In this document: positions 35,683 to 44,976 of the stretch, one piece after another
How positions within the stretch are numbered: position 1 is the stretch's first letter
Layout of the letters: every line of letters begins with the position of its first letter
NCBI RefSeq assembly: GCF_018736145.1
Contig: NZ_CP059997.1
Location: 9,609,501-9,673,500 of the forward strand
Reading direction: 5' to 3'
Length of the DNA stretch: 64,000 nt
From: Amycolatopsis sp. CA-230715
GTDB lineage: Bacteria > Actinomycetota > Actinomycetes > Mycobacteriales > Pseudonocardiaceae
Made by a program: the position numbers and the translations under genes
Notes under the pieces: model-generated
The model's database searches: none
What the model was told of the DNA's origin: nothing
What the model saw: the letters and a program-made list of their open reading frames with translations, nothing else

Positions 35683-37440
35683 ATGGCGCTCCTCGAAATA
35701 GCGGATCTCACGATCGGTGTCGTCACCGGCGAGACCGAACGCGAACTCGTGCGGGAGCTTTCTTTCGATCTCGGCCACGGGCAGACGTTGTGCGTGGTCG
35801 GCGAGTCGGGTAGCGGCAAGACCGTGACCGCGATGTCGATCATCCGGCTGCTGGAATTCGTGGCACCGGTACGGACCCGCGGTGAAATCACTGTGGACGG
35901 TGTGGACGTCACCGAGCTCTCGGCCGACGAAATGCGCGCCTACCGGGGCCCCCGCATCGGGATGATCTTCCAAGAGGCGCTGGATTCGCTCAACCCGAGC
36001 AAGCGCGTCGGCGGCCAGCTGATCGAGGCCTACCGAAAACCCGGTTCACTGCCGAGGCAGGCCAGCCGCAAGGGCACGCCCCTGCACCGCGAAGCCGACG
36101 CCAAGGCGCGGCGACTCCTTGCCGAGGTAGGGCTCACCGACACCGACCGGATCATGGCGGCCTATCCGCACCAGCTCTCCGGCGGCATGCAGCAGCGCGT
36201 GATGATCGCGCTCGCGCTGATGGCCGATCCCGAGCTGCTCATCGCGGACGAGCCCACCACCGCGCTCGACGTCACCACCCAGGCCGAGATCCTCACGCTG
36301 TTCGACCGGGTGCGCCGCGAGCACGGCACGGCGTGCGTGTTCATCACCCACGACATGGGCGTCGCCGCGCAGGTCGCCGACCGGATCGCCGTGCTCTACC
36401 GGGGCAGGCTCGTCGAGATCGGGTCCAAAAAGGACATTCTTGGTGCACCACGGCACGCGTACACCAGGGCGCTGCTCGACTGCGTTCCGCAGCTCGGCGT
36501 GAGCAGGCGCGACGGGTTCCCGACCATCTCGGAAGCGCGCCTCGAATCCGCGATGAACGGCGAGCCGTCGGTCGCCACCGAGGTGAAGCCGTTGTCCGGC
36601 ACCGAGGCGCCCGCGGACGGCGGCACCGAACTGATCATCGAGAACGTGTCCAAAGTGTACGGACGGCGCAGCCGGTTCTCGATGAGCCGCGCGCCCGAAG
36701 TGCGCGCGGTCGACGACGTCTCGCTCCGGATCGCACCGGGCGAGTTCTTCGGGCTCGTCGGCGAATCGGGGTCGGGCAAGACCACGCTCGGCCGCTTGGT
36801 GAGCGCACTCGAACCGCCGACGTCGGGCACGATCTCCTTTGGCGAGCACCGGTGCACCGAGGCCGGTCTCGCCGGAGCCGAGCGCGAGTTCCGCCGTCGC
36901 GCGCAGCTCATCTTCCAGGACCCGCAAAGCTCGCTCGACCCGAGGCACACCGCGGCCCGCATCGTCGCCGAACCCCTGCGGGAGCTCACCGGCCTCCGCG
37001 GCGCCGAACTCGACCGCCGGGTCGCCGAGTTGCTCGACGAGGTCGGCCTCCCCGAAGGCACCGCGGCCAAGCTCCCGTCCCAGCTCTCCGGCGGGCAGCG
37101 GCAACGGGTTTCGATCGCCCGCGCGATCGCGGCCGGTCCCGACCTGATCGTCGCCGACGAACCGACCTCCGCACTCGACGTCTCCGTGCAGGGGCAGGTG
37201 ATGAACGTGCTGCTGCAGCTCCGCCGCTCCCGCGCGCTCAGCTTCCTGTTCATCACGCACAACCTGAGCCTCGTGCTCTCGGTCGCGGACCGGGTCGGCG
37301 TCATGCACGCGGGCAAGCTCATCGAGATCGGCACCCCCGACGCCATCCGCCTCGAACCGCGGCACGAGTACACCCGCCGCCTGCTCGCGGCGAATCCCGC
37401 ACTGCCCTCACTCTCCCGCGAAGGATTGCAGAGCCCATGA
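35683..37440 (+). CDS. dipeptide/oligopeptide ABC transporter, tandem ATPase (DppD-DppF fusion)
   Basis: A 585-aa protein with two complete ATPase domains. Domain 1 (about 1-270) has Walker A GESGSGKT, signature LSGGMQQR and Walker B LLIADEPTTALD. Domain 2 (about 315-580) has GESGSGKTT, LSGGQRQR and LIVADEPTSALD. Each keeps the H-loop (FITHDMG, FITHNLS). Both sites look active. ATG 35683 with AAGGGG upstream. It is first gene of a five-gene operon with ATGA/GTGA overlaps. It powers import of peptides, nickel or opine-like compounds; the ligand is not evident. Confidence 0.9.
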   Translation: MALLEIADLTIGVVTGETERELVRELSFDLGHGQTLCVVGESGSGKTVTAMSIIRLLEFVAPVRTRGEITVDGVDVTELSADEMRAYRGPRIGMIFQEALDSLNPSKRVGGQLIEAYRKPGSLPRQASRKGTPLHREADAKARRLLAEVGLTDTDRIMAAYPHQLSGGMQQRVMIALALMADPELLIADEPTTALDVTTQAEILTLFDRVRREHGTACVFITHDMGVAAQVADRIAVLYRGRLVEIGSKKDILGAPRHAYTRALLDCVPQLGVSRRDGFPTISEARLESAMNGEPSVATEVKPLSGTEAPADGGTELIIENVSKVYGRRSRFSMSRAPEVRAVDDVSLRIAPGEFFGLVGESGSGKTTLGRLVSALEPPTSGTISFGEHRCTEAGLAGAEREFRRRAQLIFQDPQSSLDPRHTAARIVAEPLRELTGLRGAELDRRVAELLDEVGLPEGTAAKLPSQLSGGQRQRVSIARAIAAGPDLIVADEPTSALDVSVQGQVMNVLLQLRRSRALSFLFITHNLSLVLSVADRVGVMHAGKLIEIGTPDAIRLEPRHEYTRRLLAANPALPSLSREGLQSP

Positions 37441-39041
37441 CCACATCTTCGAGTTCGACGAGAAGGCGTATCCCGGCACTCGCGGCCCTCGTCGGGGTGA
37501 GCGCGCTCGTGCTCGCCGCCTGCATGGGCGGTGGCGCCGCGGGCACCGCGCCCGACGGGCCGCCGGTGCGCGGCGGGAACCTGACCGTCGCGGTGCCGAC
37601 CGATCCGCAGTCGCTCGACATGGTCGCCAATCCCGGCCAGGTGACCGCGCAGATCGGCAACATGATGTACGAGAAGCTGTTCGAAGTGGACAAGACGTTC
37701 ACCGCGCGGCCCATGCTCGCCGACACCTACACGACGAGCCCCGACCGGCTCACCTACACCGTGAAGCTCCGGCAGGGCGTCACCTTCCAAGACGGCGCGC
37801 CGCTGACCGCGAACGACGTGGTGGCGAGCCTGGAACGGTGGCGGAAGAGCCACCGCACCGGGCAACTGGTCTCCCCCGACATCGACACCCTCACCGCACC
37901 GGACGCCGCCACCGTGGCGATCCACCTCAAACGGCCCCGCTACCCGCTGATCGACGAGCTGGCCAGTCCCGGCACCGAGATCTACGAGGCGAAGAACCTC
38001 ACCGGGCTGCCCGCCACCGGGTTCGGGCAGGACAAGGCGATCGGCACCGGCCCGTACCGGCTGAAGGGCTGGGACATCGGCCAGCAGCTGGTGCTCGAAC
38101 GCTACGACGGCTACAAGTCGCGGTCCGAAGAGGACTGGGGCGGTCAGGCCGGTGCGAAGCACGCCTACCTCGACACCGTCACCTACAAGGTCGTCTCCGA
38201 CCAGGACGCGCTCATCAACGGGCTGCAGACCGGCCAGTGGGACCACGCGATGCCGACCAACGACCAGTACGAGACGCTCAAGGCGAACCCGGCGCTGGTG
38301 GTGCACAACCTGCCGGGCGGCAACCAGAACGTGATCATCCCGAACTTCGCCAAGGGCTCGCGCTTCGCCGATCCGAGGGCGCGCGAGGCGCTGAACCTCC
38401 TGCTCGACAAGCCCGCGATCAACGCGGCGACGGGTGGGAGCAAGGACCTCACCCTGGAGACCGGCGCGTTCGCCTCACCGGACAACAGGGCCTTCTACTC
38501 GACCGCGGGTGAAGACGTCTACCGGGCGCACGACCCGGAACGGGCGACGAAGCTGCTCGCCGAGGCGGGGATCACCGCGGGCGCGACCGTCCACATCGTC
38601 ACGACCAACTCGTATCCGGAGTTCGGCAAGTGGGCGGTGCTGATCCAGGACGAGCTGTCGAAGATCGGCATCACCACCAAGATCGACACCTACGACTTCG
38701 CGACGATGCTCGGCACGCTCACCAAGGACCCGGCGGGCTGGGACCTCACCACGCTGTTCTTCGACTCCGCGCTGACCTCGCCCGCGCAAATGCCCGCGCT
38801 GACCCTCGGCCCGTTGAACGGATCGGCCTCCCCCGAGCTGGACGGGCTGATCGCCGAGTTCAACGCCTCCGTTTCCCCGGAGCAGGCCAAATCGGTCGCG
38901 GACAAGCTGCAGGCGTTCACCTGGAAGCAGCTCTCGGTGATCACGCTGAGCCAGTCCAGGCTGTACGCGGCCTACACGCCGAAGGTGAAGGGGTACGGCG
39001 ACTTCTACCGGATCTTCTGGAACACCTGGCTGGCGTCGTGA
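37437..39041 (+). CDS. peptide ABC transporter substrate-binding lipoprotein (SBP_bac_5)
   Basis: A 534-aa family-5 binding protein. Lipoprotein signal with LAAC (Cys near residue 29), then 'GGNLTVAVPTDPQSLDMVAN', 'YTVKLRQGVTFQDGAPLTAN' (family signature) and 'AIGTGPYRLKGWDIGQQLVL'. Starts at ATG 37437, overlapping the ATPase stop. Cell-surface anchored in a Gram-positive. Family ligands are di/oligopeptides, nickel or glutathione-like compounds. Confidence 0.9.
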   Translation: MTTSSSSTRRRIPALAALVGVSALVLAACMGGGAAGTAPDGPPVRGGNLTVAVPTDPQSLDMVANPGQVTAQIGNMMYEKLFEVDKTFTARPMLADTYTTSPDRLTYTVKLRQGVTFQDGAPLTANDVVASLERWRKSHRTGQLVSPDIDTLTAPDAATVAIHLKRPRYPLIDELASPGTEIYEAKNLTGLPATGFGQDKAIGTGPYRLKGWDIGQQLVLERYDGYKSRSEEDWGGQAGAKHAYLDTVTYKVVSDQDALINGLQTGQWDHAMPTNDQYETLKANPALVVHNLPGGNQNVIIPNFAKGSRFADPRAREALNLLLDKPAINAATGGSKDLTLETGAFASPDNRAFYSTAGEDVYRAHDPERATKLLAEAGITAGATVHIVTTNSYPEFGKWAVLIQDELSKIGITTKIDTYDFATMLGTLTKDPAGWDLTTLFFDSALTSPAQMPALTLGPLNGSASPELDGLIAEFNASVSPEQAKSVADKLQAFTWKQLSVITLSQSRLYAAYTPKVKGYGDFYRIFWNTWLAS

Positions 39042-39982
39042 CCGCGCTGCTGGCGCGCAGGCTGCGCGATCTCGTCGTCATACTGGTCATCGTCGGCACG
39101 ATGATGTTCTTCGTCATCCGGCTCATCCCCGGCGACCCGGCGCAGGCCATCCTCGGCCCGACCGCGCGACCGTCCGATGTGGACGCGCTGCGGGCGAGCA
39201 TGGGCCTGACCGGGTCGATCTGGGAGCAGTACCTCACCTGGGCCGGTCACGTGGTGCGCGGTGACTTCGGTACGTCGATCACCTACCACGCGCCGGTGCT
39301 CGACGTGGTCGCCGAGCACATCCTGCCGACGCTGACGCTGGCCGTGCTGTCCACCGTGATCAGCTTCTTCCTGTCGGTCGCGATCACCTCGTGGCAGGCG
39401 GTGTCGCCGCGCAACCCGGTGGCCAGGACGCTCGACCGGCTGTCCTCGCTCGGTATGGCGATGCCGGACTTCTGGATCTCGCTGATGCTGGTGCTGGTGT
39501 TTTCGGTGACGCTGCGCTGGTTCCCGTCGAGCGGATACCACAACCTGCTCACCGATCCCGTCGCCGCAGTCCCCGCGCTCGTGCTGCCGCTGGCGGTGCT
39601 CGTGATCGGCCAGACCGCGCTGTTCGTGCTCACCCTGCGGGAAAGCCTGCTCGGCGAACTTCCGCTGGCCTACCTGCGCACCGCGCGCGTCAAGGGGCTC
39701 TCGGAGCGCCAGGTGATGCTGAAGCACGTCCTGCCGAACGCGATGATGCCGCTCGTCACGCAGCTCGGCAGCAATTTCGCCATGCTGGTCGGCGGTATCG
39801 TGATCATCGAATCGATCTTCGTGGTGCCCGGTCTCGGTCACCTGCTGATGGGCGCGGTGTCCACTCGGGACTTCCCGCTCATCCAGGGCGTGACCCTGTT
39901 CGTCGCGGTGCTGTTCGTGGTGGTCAACCTGCTCGTGGACCTCTCGTACGCGCTGCTCGACCCGAAGGTGCGTGTCTCATGA
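39038..39982 (+). CDS. dipeptide ABC transporter permease (DppB-like)
   Basis: A 314-aa inner-membrane protein with six predicted helices, the N-terminal 'VTALLARRLRDLVVILVIVG', periplasmic 'LGPTARPSDVDALRASMGL' and the EAA-type loop 'YLRTARVKGLSERQVMLKHV' that docks on the ATPase. GTG start overlaps the binding-protein stop (GTGA); the end overlaps the next permease by 4 bp. Confidence 0.9.
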   Translation: MTALLARRLRDLVVILVIVGTMMFFVIRLIPGDPAQAILGPTARPSDVDALRASMGLTGSIWEQYLTWAGHVVRGDFGTSITYHAPVLDVVAEHILPTLTLAVLSTVISFFLSVAITSWQAVSPRNPVARTLDRLSSLGMAMPDFWISLMLVLVFSVTLRWFPSSGYHNLLTDPVAAVPALVLPLAVLVIGQTALFVLTLRESLLGELPLAYLRTARVKGLSERQVMLKHVLPNAMMPLVTQLGSNFAMLVGGIVIIESIFVVPGLGHLLMGAVSTRDFPLIQGVTLFVAVLFVVVNLLVDLSYALLDPKVRVS

Positions 39983-40875
39983 CCACGATTGCCACCTCGG
40001 TGCGCGAACCGTCCGCGCAGCGCCGGGCTACGAAGGTGTTCCGGCGCAACCGGACGCTGGTCACCTCGACCGCGCTGCTCGGGCTCATCGTGCTGACCGT
40101 GCTGGTGCTGCCGGTGTTCCTGCCCAGTGTCAGCGCGACCGACCCGGTGCACCGGCTGCTGCCCCCGTCGGGCGCGCACCTGCTCGGCACCGACTCCTAC
40201 GGCCGCGACGTGCTCGCCAGGCTCGTCTCCGGCGGGCGGGCGTCGCTGGGGCTGTCCGCGCTGATCACCCTGTGCGCCGCGGTGACCGGGATGGTGATCG
40301 GGCTCGTCAGCGGGTTCTACCGGGCCGCCGACGCGGTGCTGATGCGGCTGATGGACGCCTGGATGTCGTTCCCCGCCATCATTCTGGCGATGGCGCTCGC
40401 GATCTCGCTCGGCGCGAGCATCTGGACCGAACTGATCGCGCTCACCGTCATCTTCACCCCGTTCACCGCGCGGGTCATCCGCAGCAGGGTGCTCGGCATC
40501 GCGAGCCGCGCCTACATCGGCGCCGCCAGGGTGTCCGGGATGAGCAGGCCGAAGATCCTGCTCGTGCACGTGTTCCCCAACGTGCTGCCGCTCGCACTCG
40601 TCCAGGTCGTGATCCTGTCCGCGGCCGCGATGCTCGTGGACGGCGCGATGAGCTTCCTCGGGCTCGGTATCGCTCCCCCGACGCCGACCTGGGGCAACAT
40701 GATCGCCGAAGGGCGCTCGTACCTCGTCACCGCGCCGTGGCTGGTGATCGCGCCGGGCGTGGCGATCATGCTCTGCGTCTTCCTGCTGAACCTGATCGGC
40801 TCGTCGCTGCGGATCGCCGTCGACGCGCACGCCAGGACGCTCAACGACCTGCGGCGCCTCCGCGCACAGTCCTGA
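39979..40875 (+). CDS. dipeptide ABC transporter permease (DppC-like)
   Basis: A 298-aa permease with DppC features: 'HLLGTDSYGRDVLARLVSGG' after the first helix, 'MDAWMSFPAIILAMALAISL', the EAA loop 'YIGAARVSGMSRPKILLVHV' and 'SFLGLGIAPPTPTWGNMI'. Coupled to the preceding gene by ATGA. It pairs with the DppB-like subunit. Confidence 0.92.
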   Translation: MTTIATSVREPSAQRRATKVFRRNRTLVTSTALLGLIVLTVLVLPVFLPSVSATDPVHRLLPPSGAHLLGTDSYGRDVLARLVSGGRASLGLSALITLCAAVTGMVIGLVSGFYRAADAVLMRLMDAWMSFPAIILAMALAISLGASIWTELIALTVIFTPFTARVIRSRVLGIASRAYIGAARVSGMSRPKILLVHVFPNVLPLALVQVVILSAAAMLVDGAMSFLGLGIAPPTPTWGNMIAEGRSYLVTAPWLVIAPGVAIMLCVFLLNLIGSSLRIAVDAHARTLNDLRRLRAQS

Positions 40876-40885
40876 AAGGATCCCG

Positions 40886-41632
40886 TTGTCCGCCACCACT
40901 TCACTGGCCGTGCGCCGGTACCGAGCCGACGGCGCGCCGTCCGGCCCTCCCGTCCTGCTCGTCCACGGCTTCGCCTCCGACGGCCACACCGACTGGATCA
41001 CCACCGGCTGGCCGTCCGCGCTCACCGCCTCGGGCCGCGACGTGCTGATGCCCGACCTACCCGGCCACGGCTCGAGCCCCGCCCCCGCCGACGCGAGCGA
41101 AGTGACCCCCAGCGCGATCGTCGCCGCACTCGCCGATGTCGTCGACGGACTGTCCGAAATGGACGTGATCGGCTACTCCCTCGGCGCGAGACTCGCCTGG
41201 GACCTGCCCTCGGCGGCGCCGGTGCGGCGAATGGCACTGGGCGGGATCAGCCCGGCCGAACCTTTCACGGCCGTCGACGTGGACGCCGCGGTGGCCTTCG
41301 CCTCGGGCGGCAAGCTCCCCGGCGACCCGCTCACCGCGATGATCGCCCGCCTGATCACCGGCCCCGGCCGGGACGCGGTCGCCTTGGGCCGCTGCATCGA
41401 AGGCCTGCGGCGGGAACCGTTCGCACCCTCCGCTGGGCAGCTCACCGTGCCGACGCGGTTCGTCGCGGGCGAGGACGACCCCGTCAGCCACGGCATCGAC
41501 CAGCTCGTCGCCATGGTGCCCGGCAGCGACCTCGTCGTAGTCCCCGGTGACCACACCGCCGCGCTGCGCGGTGCGGCCTTCCAGACAGCAGCGCGCAGCT
41601 TCCTCGACGCCACGAACGAGCACCCGGGGTGA
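40886..41632 (+). CDS. alpha/beta hydrolase
   Basis: A 248-aa single-domain alpha/beta hydrolase with 'PPVLLVHGFASDGHTDWITT', the nucleophile elbow GYSLGA, 'RFVAGEDDPVSHGIDQLV' (acid) and 'VVVPGDHTAALRG' (His). Likely start TTG 40886 with AAAGGA 6 nt upstream, 10 bp after the permease stop. As last gene of the transporter operon it may hydrolyse the imported compound. Confidence 0.8.
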   Translation: MSATTSLAVRRYRADGAPSGPPVLLVHGFASDGHTDWITTGWPSALTASGRDVLMPDLPGHGSSPAPADASEVTPSAIVAALADVVDGLSEMDVIGYSLGARLAWDLPSAAPVRRMALGGISPAEPFTAVDVDAAVAFASGGKLPGDPLTAMIARLITGPGRDAVALGRCIEGLRREPFAPSAGQLTVPTRFVAGEDDPVSHGIDQLVAMVPGSDLVVVPGDHTAALRGAAFQTAARSFLDATNEHPG

Positions 41633-41654
41633 AGCCGCCCGACCGGATCGCTCG

Positions 41655-42374
41655 CTACCGCAAGGCGTAACCGCCGTCGGGGTAGAGCACGGATCCGGTG
41701 GTGTAGGTGTTGGTCATCAGGTACCGCACGGTGTGCGCGATCTCGGCGACGGAGCCGGCACGGGAGATCAGCGCTTTTTCGCGGTACGACGCGAAGTTCT
41801 CGTCCTTGACCGACGCCGGGACCTTCGTCCAGAGGTCGCTGTCCACCAGGCCGGGTGCGACGACGTTGACCCGGATCGGGCGCAGTTCCAGCGCGAGCGC
41901 GCGACCGAGCCCTTCGATGGCGGCGTTGCACGCGGCGTAGGCGGCACCGTCGACGGGCGGGCGAGCACCGTAGGCACCACCCATGAGCACGACCGAGCCG
42001 GTGGAAGAGAACCGGGGAAGCGCGTGCTTGACGGCGTAGTACTGGCCCCAGAACTTCGAGCGGAACGGACTTTCGGCGAGTTCGTCGCTGATCTCGGTGA
42101 GCGGTCCTCGTCCGTATGAGGCGCCCGGGGTGAACAAGTGGTCGACCCGGTCGAGCCGGTCGAAGAAGGCGGCGATCGACGCCTTGTCCGTGGTGTCGAC
42201 CACCGCCGCGTCGGCGCTCGTTCCGAGCTCGGTGACAGCCCGGTCGAGGCGGGTGGTGTCGCGGCCGCCGAGGACCACGGTCGCGCCCTCGGCGACGACT
42301 TCACGGGCGACCGCGAGGCCGATGCCGGAGGCTCCGCCGATGATCACCACGGTGGTGCCGGTCAAGGTGTGCAC
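41655..42374 (-). CDS. SDR-family protein with altered active site (YxxxN)
   Basis: A 239-aa SDR-fold protein: cofactor motif IIGGASGIG near residue 12, and 'GLVDSDLWTKVP' and 'GSVLYPDGGYALR' typical of the C-terminus. The catalytic Tyr is in 'GAAYAACNAAIEGLGRAL', but the position four residues later is Asn instead of Lys. NNAG is replaced by 'FTPGASYGRG'. It may be an atypical reductase, or bind rather than turn over cofactor. GTG start at 42374 overlaps the dipeptidase stop by 13 bp; last of a four-gene operon. Confidence 0.8.
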   Translation of the reverse strand: MHTLTGTTVVIIGGASGIGLAVAREVVAEGATVVLGGRDTTRLDRAVTELGTSADAAVVDTTDKASIAAFFDRLDRVDHLFTPGASYGRGPLTEISDELAESPFRSKFWGQYYAVKHALPRFSSTGSVVLMGGAYGARPPVDGAAYAACNAAIEGLGRALALELRPIRVNVVAPGLVDSDLWTKVPASVKDENFASYREKALISRAGSVAEIAHTVRYLMTNTYTTGSVLYPDGGYALR

Positions 42375-43411
42375 AGCTCGGTTTCCTTACTGTCGTCGGT
42401 TGCTGGTGCGGGCAGGGTGCGCCGCAGGAATTCGAGCAGGGTGGTGGCCGCGACCTGGCGGGCCGTCTCCCGGCCGAGCCGCTCCACGAGGTGGTGGCCG
42501 AGCCCGGCGAAGTCGCCGGGGCGGCACAGGCCGGGTGTGTTCAGCGCCGGGGTTCCCGGCGCCAGCAGGGCGGTGGTGATCGGGTCGGTGGTGGCCGCTA
42601 TGTCGTGGAAGAAGTCCGTTCCGAACGCGACGTGCCCGGCACCGGCGACGGACACCGCGTGCGCGACGTGGTCGAGGTACGCGGCGATGCTGGGAGTATC
42701 CGACACGAAGGGGCCGAACGCGTTGATACCGACGACGCCGCCGTGTGCGGTGATGGCGCGAATGTGGTCGTCGGTGAGGTTCCGCGCGTGGACATGGCAC
42801 GCGCGGCAGCCCGAATGCGAGGCGACGAACGGGCGGGTGGCGATCTCGTCGACGTGCCAGAAGCCGCGGTCCGAAAGGTGGCTCACGTCGACGATGACGC
42901 CGAGGCGCTGCATTTCGGCGACGGCGTCGACGCCGAGGCGGGTCAACCGGCCGCCCGTGTCGGTCTCGCCGACCCCGTCGGCCATCATGGTGCGCCGGTT
43001 CCAGGTCAGCGACGCCATCCGGATACCGGCGCGGAACAGCACTTCGAGCAGCGCGAGATCGTTGCCGATCGGTTCGGTGCCTTCGAGGGCCAGTAGCAGC
43101 GCGATCCGCCCTGCCGCTCGCGCCTCGGCGAGTTCGTGTCCAGTGTGGACGATGGCGACGTCGTCGGCGTGCCGGTCGGCGAACCGGTGCGCTTCCTCGA
43201 CCATCAGCAGGCAGCGGCGCAGCGCCGCCTCCCCCGCGAACTGCTGCTGGGTGCAGATCGGCAGGACCTGGCAGACGACGCCGCCCGCCCTCAGCTGCGG
43301 GAGCCAGAACTCGCCGAACGGGTCGGGATGTCCGCGTTCGCGGTGGTAGAGCACATGCAGCAGCAGGTCGTTGTGGCAGTCGGCGACCGGCAGCAGCGGC
43401 GGAGTGCTCAC
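42362..43411 (-). CDS. peptidase M19 / membrane-type dipeptidase
   Basis: A 349-aa zinc dipeptidase. Metal motif DCHND near residue 11, bridging Glu in 'LLLALEGTEPIGND', then 'VIVDVSHLSDRGFWHVDEIA', 'FVASHSGCRACHVHARNLTD' (metal and substrate His) and 'HVAFGTDFFHD'. No signal peptide, so cytoplasmic. Family members cleave dipeptides, including D-amino-acid-containing or dehydro-dipeptides. GTG start overlaps the hydantoinase stop (GTGA). The pairing with a hydantoinase unit suggests a route that opens a cyclic amide and then splits the dipeptide or N-carbamoyl product (inference). Confidence 0.88.
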   Translation of the reverse strand: MSTPPLLPVADCHNDLLLHVLYHRERGHPDPFGEFWLPQLRAGGVVCQVLPICTQQQFAGEAALRRCLLMVEEAHRFADRHADDVAIVHTGHELAEARAAGRIALLLALEGTEPIGNDLALLEVLFRAGIRMASLTWNRRTMMADGVGETDTGGRLTRLGVDAVAEMQRLGVIVDVSHLSDRGFWHVDEIATRPFVASHSGCRACHVHARNLTDDHIRAITAHGGVVGINAFGPFVSDTPSIAAYLDHVAHAVSVAGAGHVAFGTDFFHDIAATTDPITTALLAPGTPALNTPGLCRPGDFAGLGHHLVERLGRETARQVAATTLLEFLRRTLPAPATDDSKETELCTP

Positions 43412-44976
43412 CGCGACCGCCTCGTGCGCAGCGGGCCCGCCGCCTTGACCAGCACGCGGGACGCCTTGCCCGGAACGTAGGTCAGCGGTATCTCGGTCAG
43501 TGAGGTGACGCGAACGGCGTGCGGGTCGGCGCCCGCCGCCACGGCGGCGTCCGCCGCCGCCCGCCGCGCTTCGTCGAGGCTGCTTTGGCGATCGTCTCCG
43601 GCGAACCGGATGACGCGGTCCACGGCCCCGGACGCCTCGGCGATGGCCGCGCCGTAGGCGTTGGCGACCGCGTGGTGCTCGGGCCGGACAACCCGGCTGG
43701 CCCCGCGCACGGCATCGGCCACCAGGTGGCTACCGCCACCGACAGCGATCAGCGGAAGCGCGTGCCGGGAGGACTTCATCCGGGTGGTCATCCGGTCGAT
43801 CTCCGCGTCAACCCAATCCAGCGCGAGTTTCACGATGCGGGGATCGATCCCTCCTGCCGGCTCCTGGCGGCCGAACCCGGTCAGCCTGCCCGCCACGGCA
43901 CTGATGTCGGACAGGGTGAGGGTATCGCCGCCGCGGGTCAGCGCCGCCTCGGCGACCCGATACCCCACCGAGTCGGGGCCCACGGTGACATCGCCTTCGC
44001 CGGGGCGCACGACGCTTCCGCCACCGAGACCGATGGAGATCAAATCGGGCATGCGGAAGTTCGTCCGCACACCACCGACCTCGACCGCCGCCGTCGATTC
44101 GCGGGGGAATCCGTCGACGAGGACGCCCGCGTCGGCGGAAGTGCCACCGACGTCGATGACCACGGCTTCGGACAACCCCGCCAGCGCGCAGGCCCCGCGC
44201 ATCGAGTTCGTGGGACCCGATCCGAGGGTCAGCACGGGCAGCCGGGCGGCCTGGTCGGCGGCCATGAGCGTGCCGTCGTTCTGGGTGAGGAACGCGTCGA
44301 CATCGAGGTCGTGGTGGTTCAACGCGGCGCGGAATCCGTCCACGACGCGGTGGGCGACCTCCTGCAGCGCCGCGTTGAGGATCGTGGCGTTTTCCCGTTC
44401 CAAAAGTCCGAGGGAGCCGACCTCGTGGCTGAGCGAGATCCGCGCGGTGGCACCGAGTTCGGCGGCGAGGATGTCGGCGGCGCGCTCCTCGTGCTCCGTG
44501 CTCGCGGGCGCGAACACCCCGGAGACGGCGACCGCGCGCACTCCCCCGCGCGCGCACCGCGCCGCGAACTCCCGGATCGCGCCTTCGTCGAGCGGAGCGA
44601 TTTCGCGGCCGTCGTACTCGAACCCGCCGCCCACGATCGCGACCGGCCCCAGCACCTGGGCGCGCAGGTCGGCCGGCCACGCCGCACCGGGACGTACGGC
44701 GAACGAAGTGGGCGCGGCGAGGCGCAGCACGCCGACCTCGCTGAGTCCGCGGCGCTGGATGACGGCGTTGGCCGGGTGGGTGGTGCCCAGCATCACCTGG
44801 TCGACCTTGGCCCGGTCCACGCCGTCGAGTATCGCGGTCAGCACGGCGCGGATGCCGTCGAGTGGTTCCGAGGTGGTGGGGGTCTTTTCCGCGGCCAGAA
44901 CGGTGTCGTGGTCATCGACGAGGACGGCGTCGGTGTTGGTTCCTCCGACATCGATGCCGATGCGCAGGCGGCTCAT
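43408..44976 (-). CDS. hydantoinase/oxoprolinase family protein (HyuA-like)
   Basis: A 522-aa ATPase-fold subunit. The N-terminal phosphate loop 'RIGIDVGGTNTDAVLVDD', 'TTHPANAVIQRRGLSEVGVL', 'ISLSHEVGSLGLLERENATI', 'TQNDGTLMAADQAARLPVLT', then 'GPTNSMRGACALAG', the second loop 'VVIDVGGTSADAGVL' and 'LISIGLGGGSVV' are all intact. Such subunits use ATP to open five-membered cyclic amides (hydantoin, 5-oxoproline). ATG 44976 overlaps the DUF917 stop (ATGA). It is the complete counterpart of the degenerate copy at 47635. Confidence 0.87.
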   Translation of the reverse strand: MSRLRIGIDVGGTNTDAVLVDDHDTVLAAEKTPTTSEPLDGIRAVLTAILDGVDRAKVDQVMLGTTHPANAVIQRRGLSEVGVLRLAAPTSFAVRPGAAWPADLRAQVLGPVAIVGGGFEYDGREIAPLDEGAIREFAARCARGGVRAVAVSGVFAPASTEHEERAADILAAELGATARISLSHEVGSLGLLERENATILNAALQEVAHRVVDGFRAALNHHDLDVDAFLTQNDGTLMAADQAARLPVLTLGSGPTNSMRGACALAGLSEAVVIDVGGTSADAGVLVDGFPRESTAAVEVGGVRTNFRMPDLISIGLGGGSVVRPGEGDVTVGPDSVGYRVAEAALTRGGDTLTLSDISAVAGRLTGFGRQEPAGGIDPRIVKLALDWVDAEIDRMTTRMKSSRHALPLIAVGGGSHLVADAVRGASRVVRPEHHAVANAYGAAIAEASGAVDRVIRFAGDDRQSSLDEARRAAADAAVAAGADPHAVRVTSLTEIPLTYVPGKASRVLVKAAGPLRTRRSR

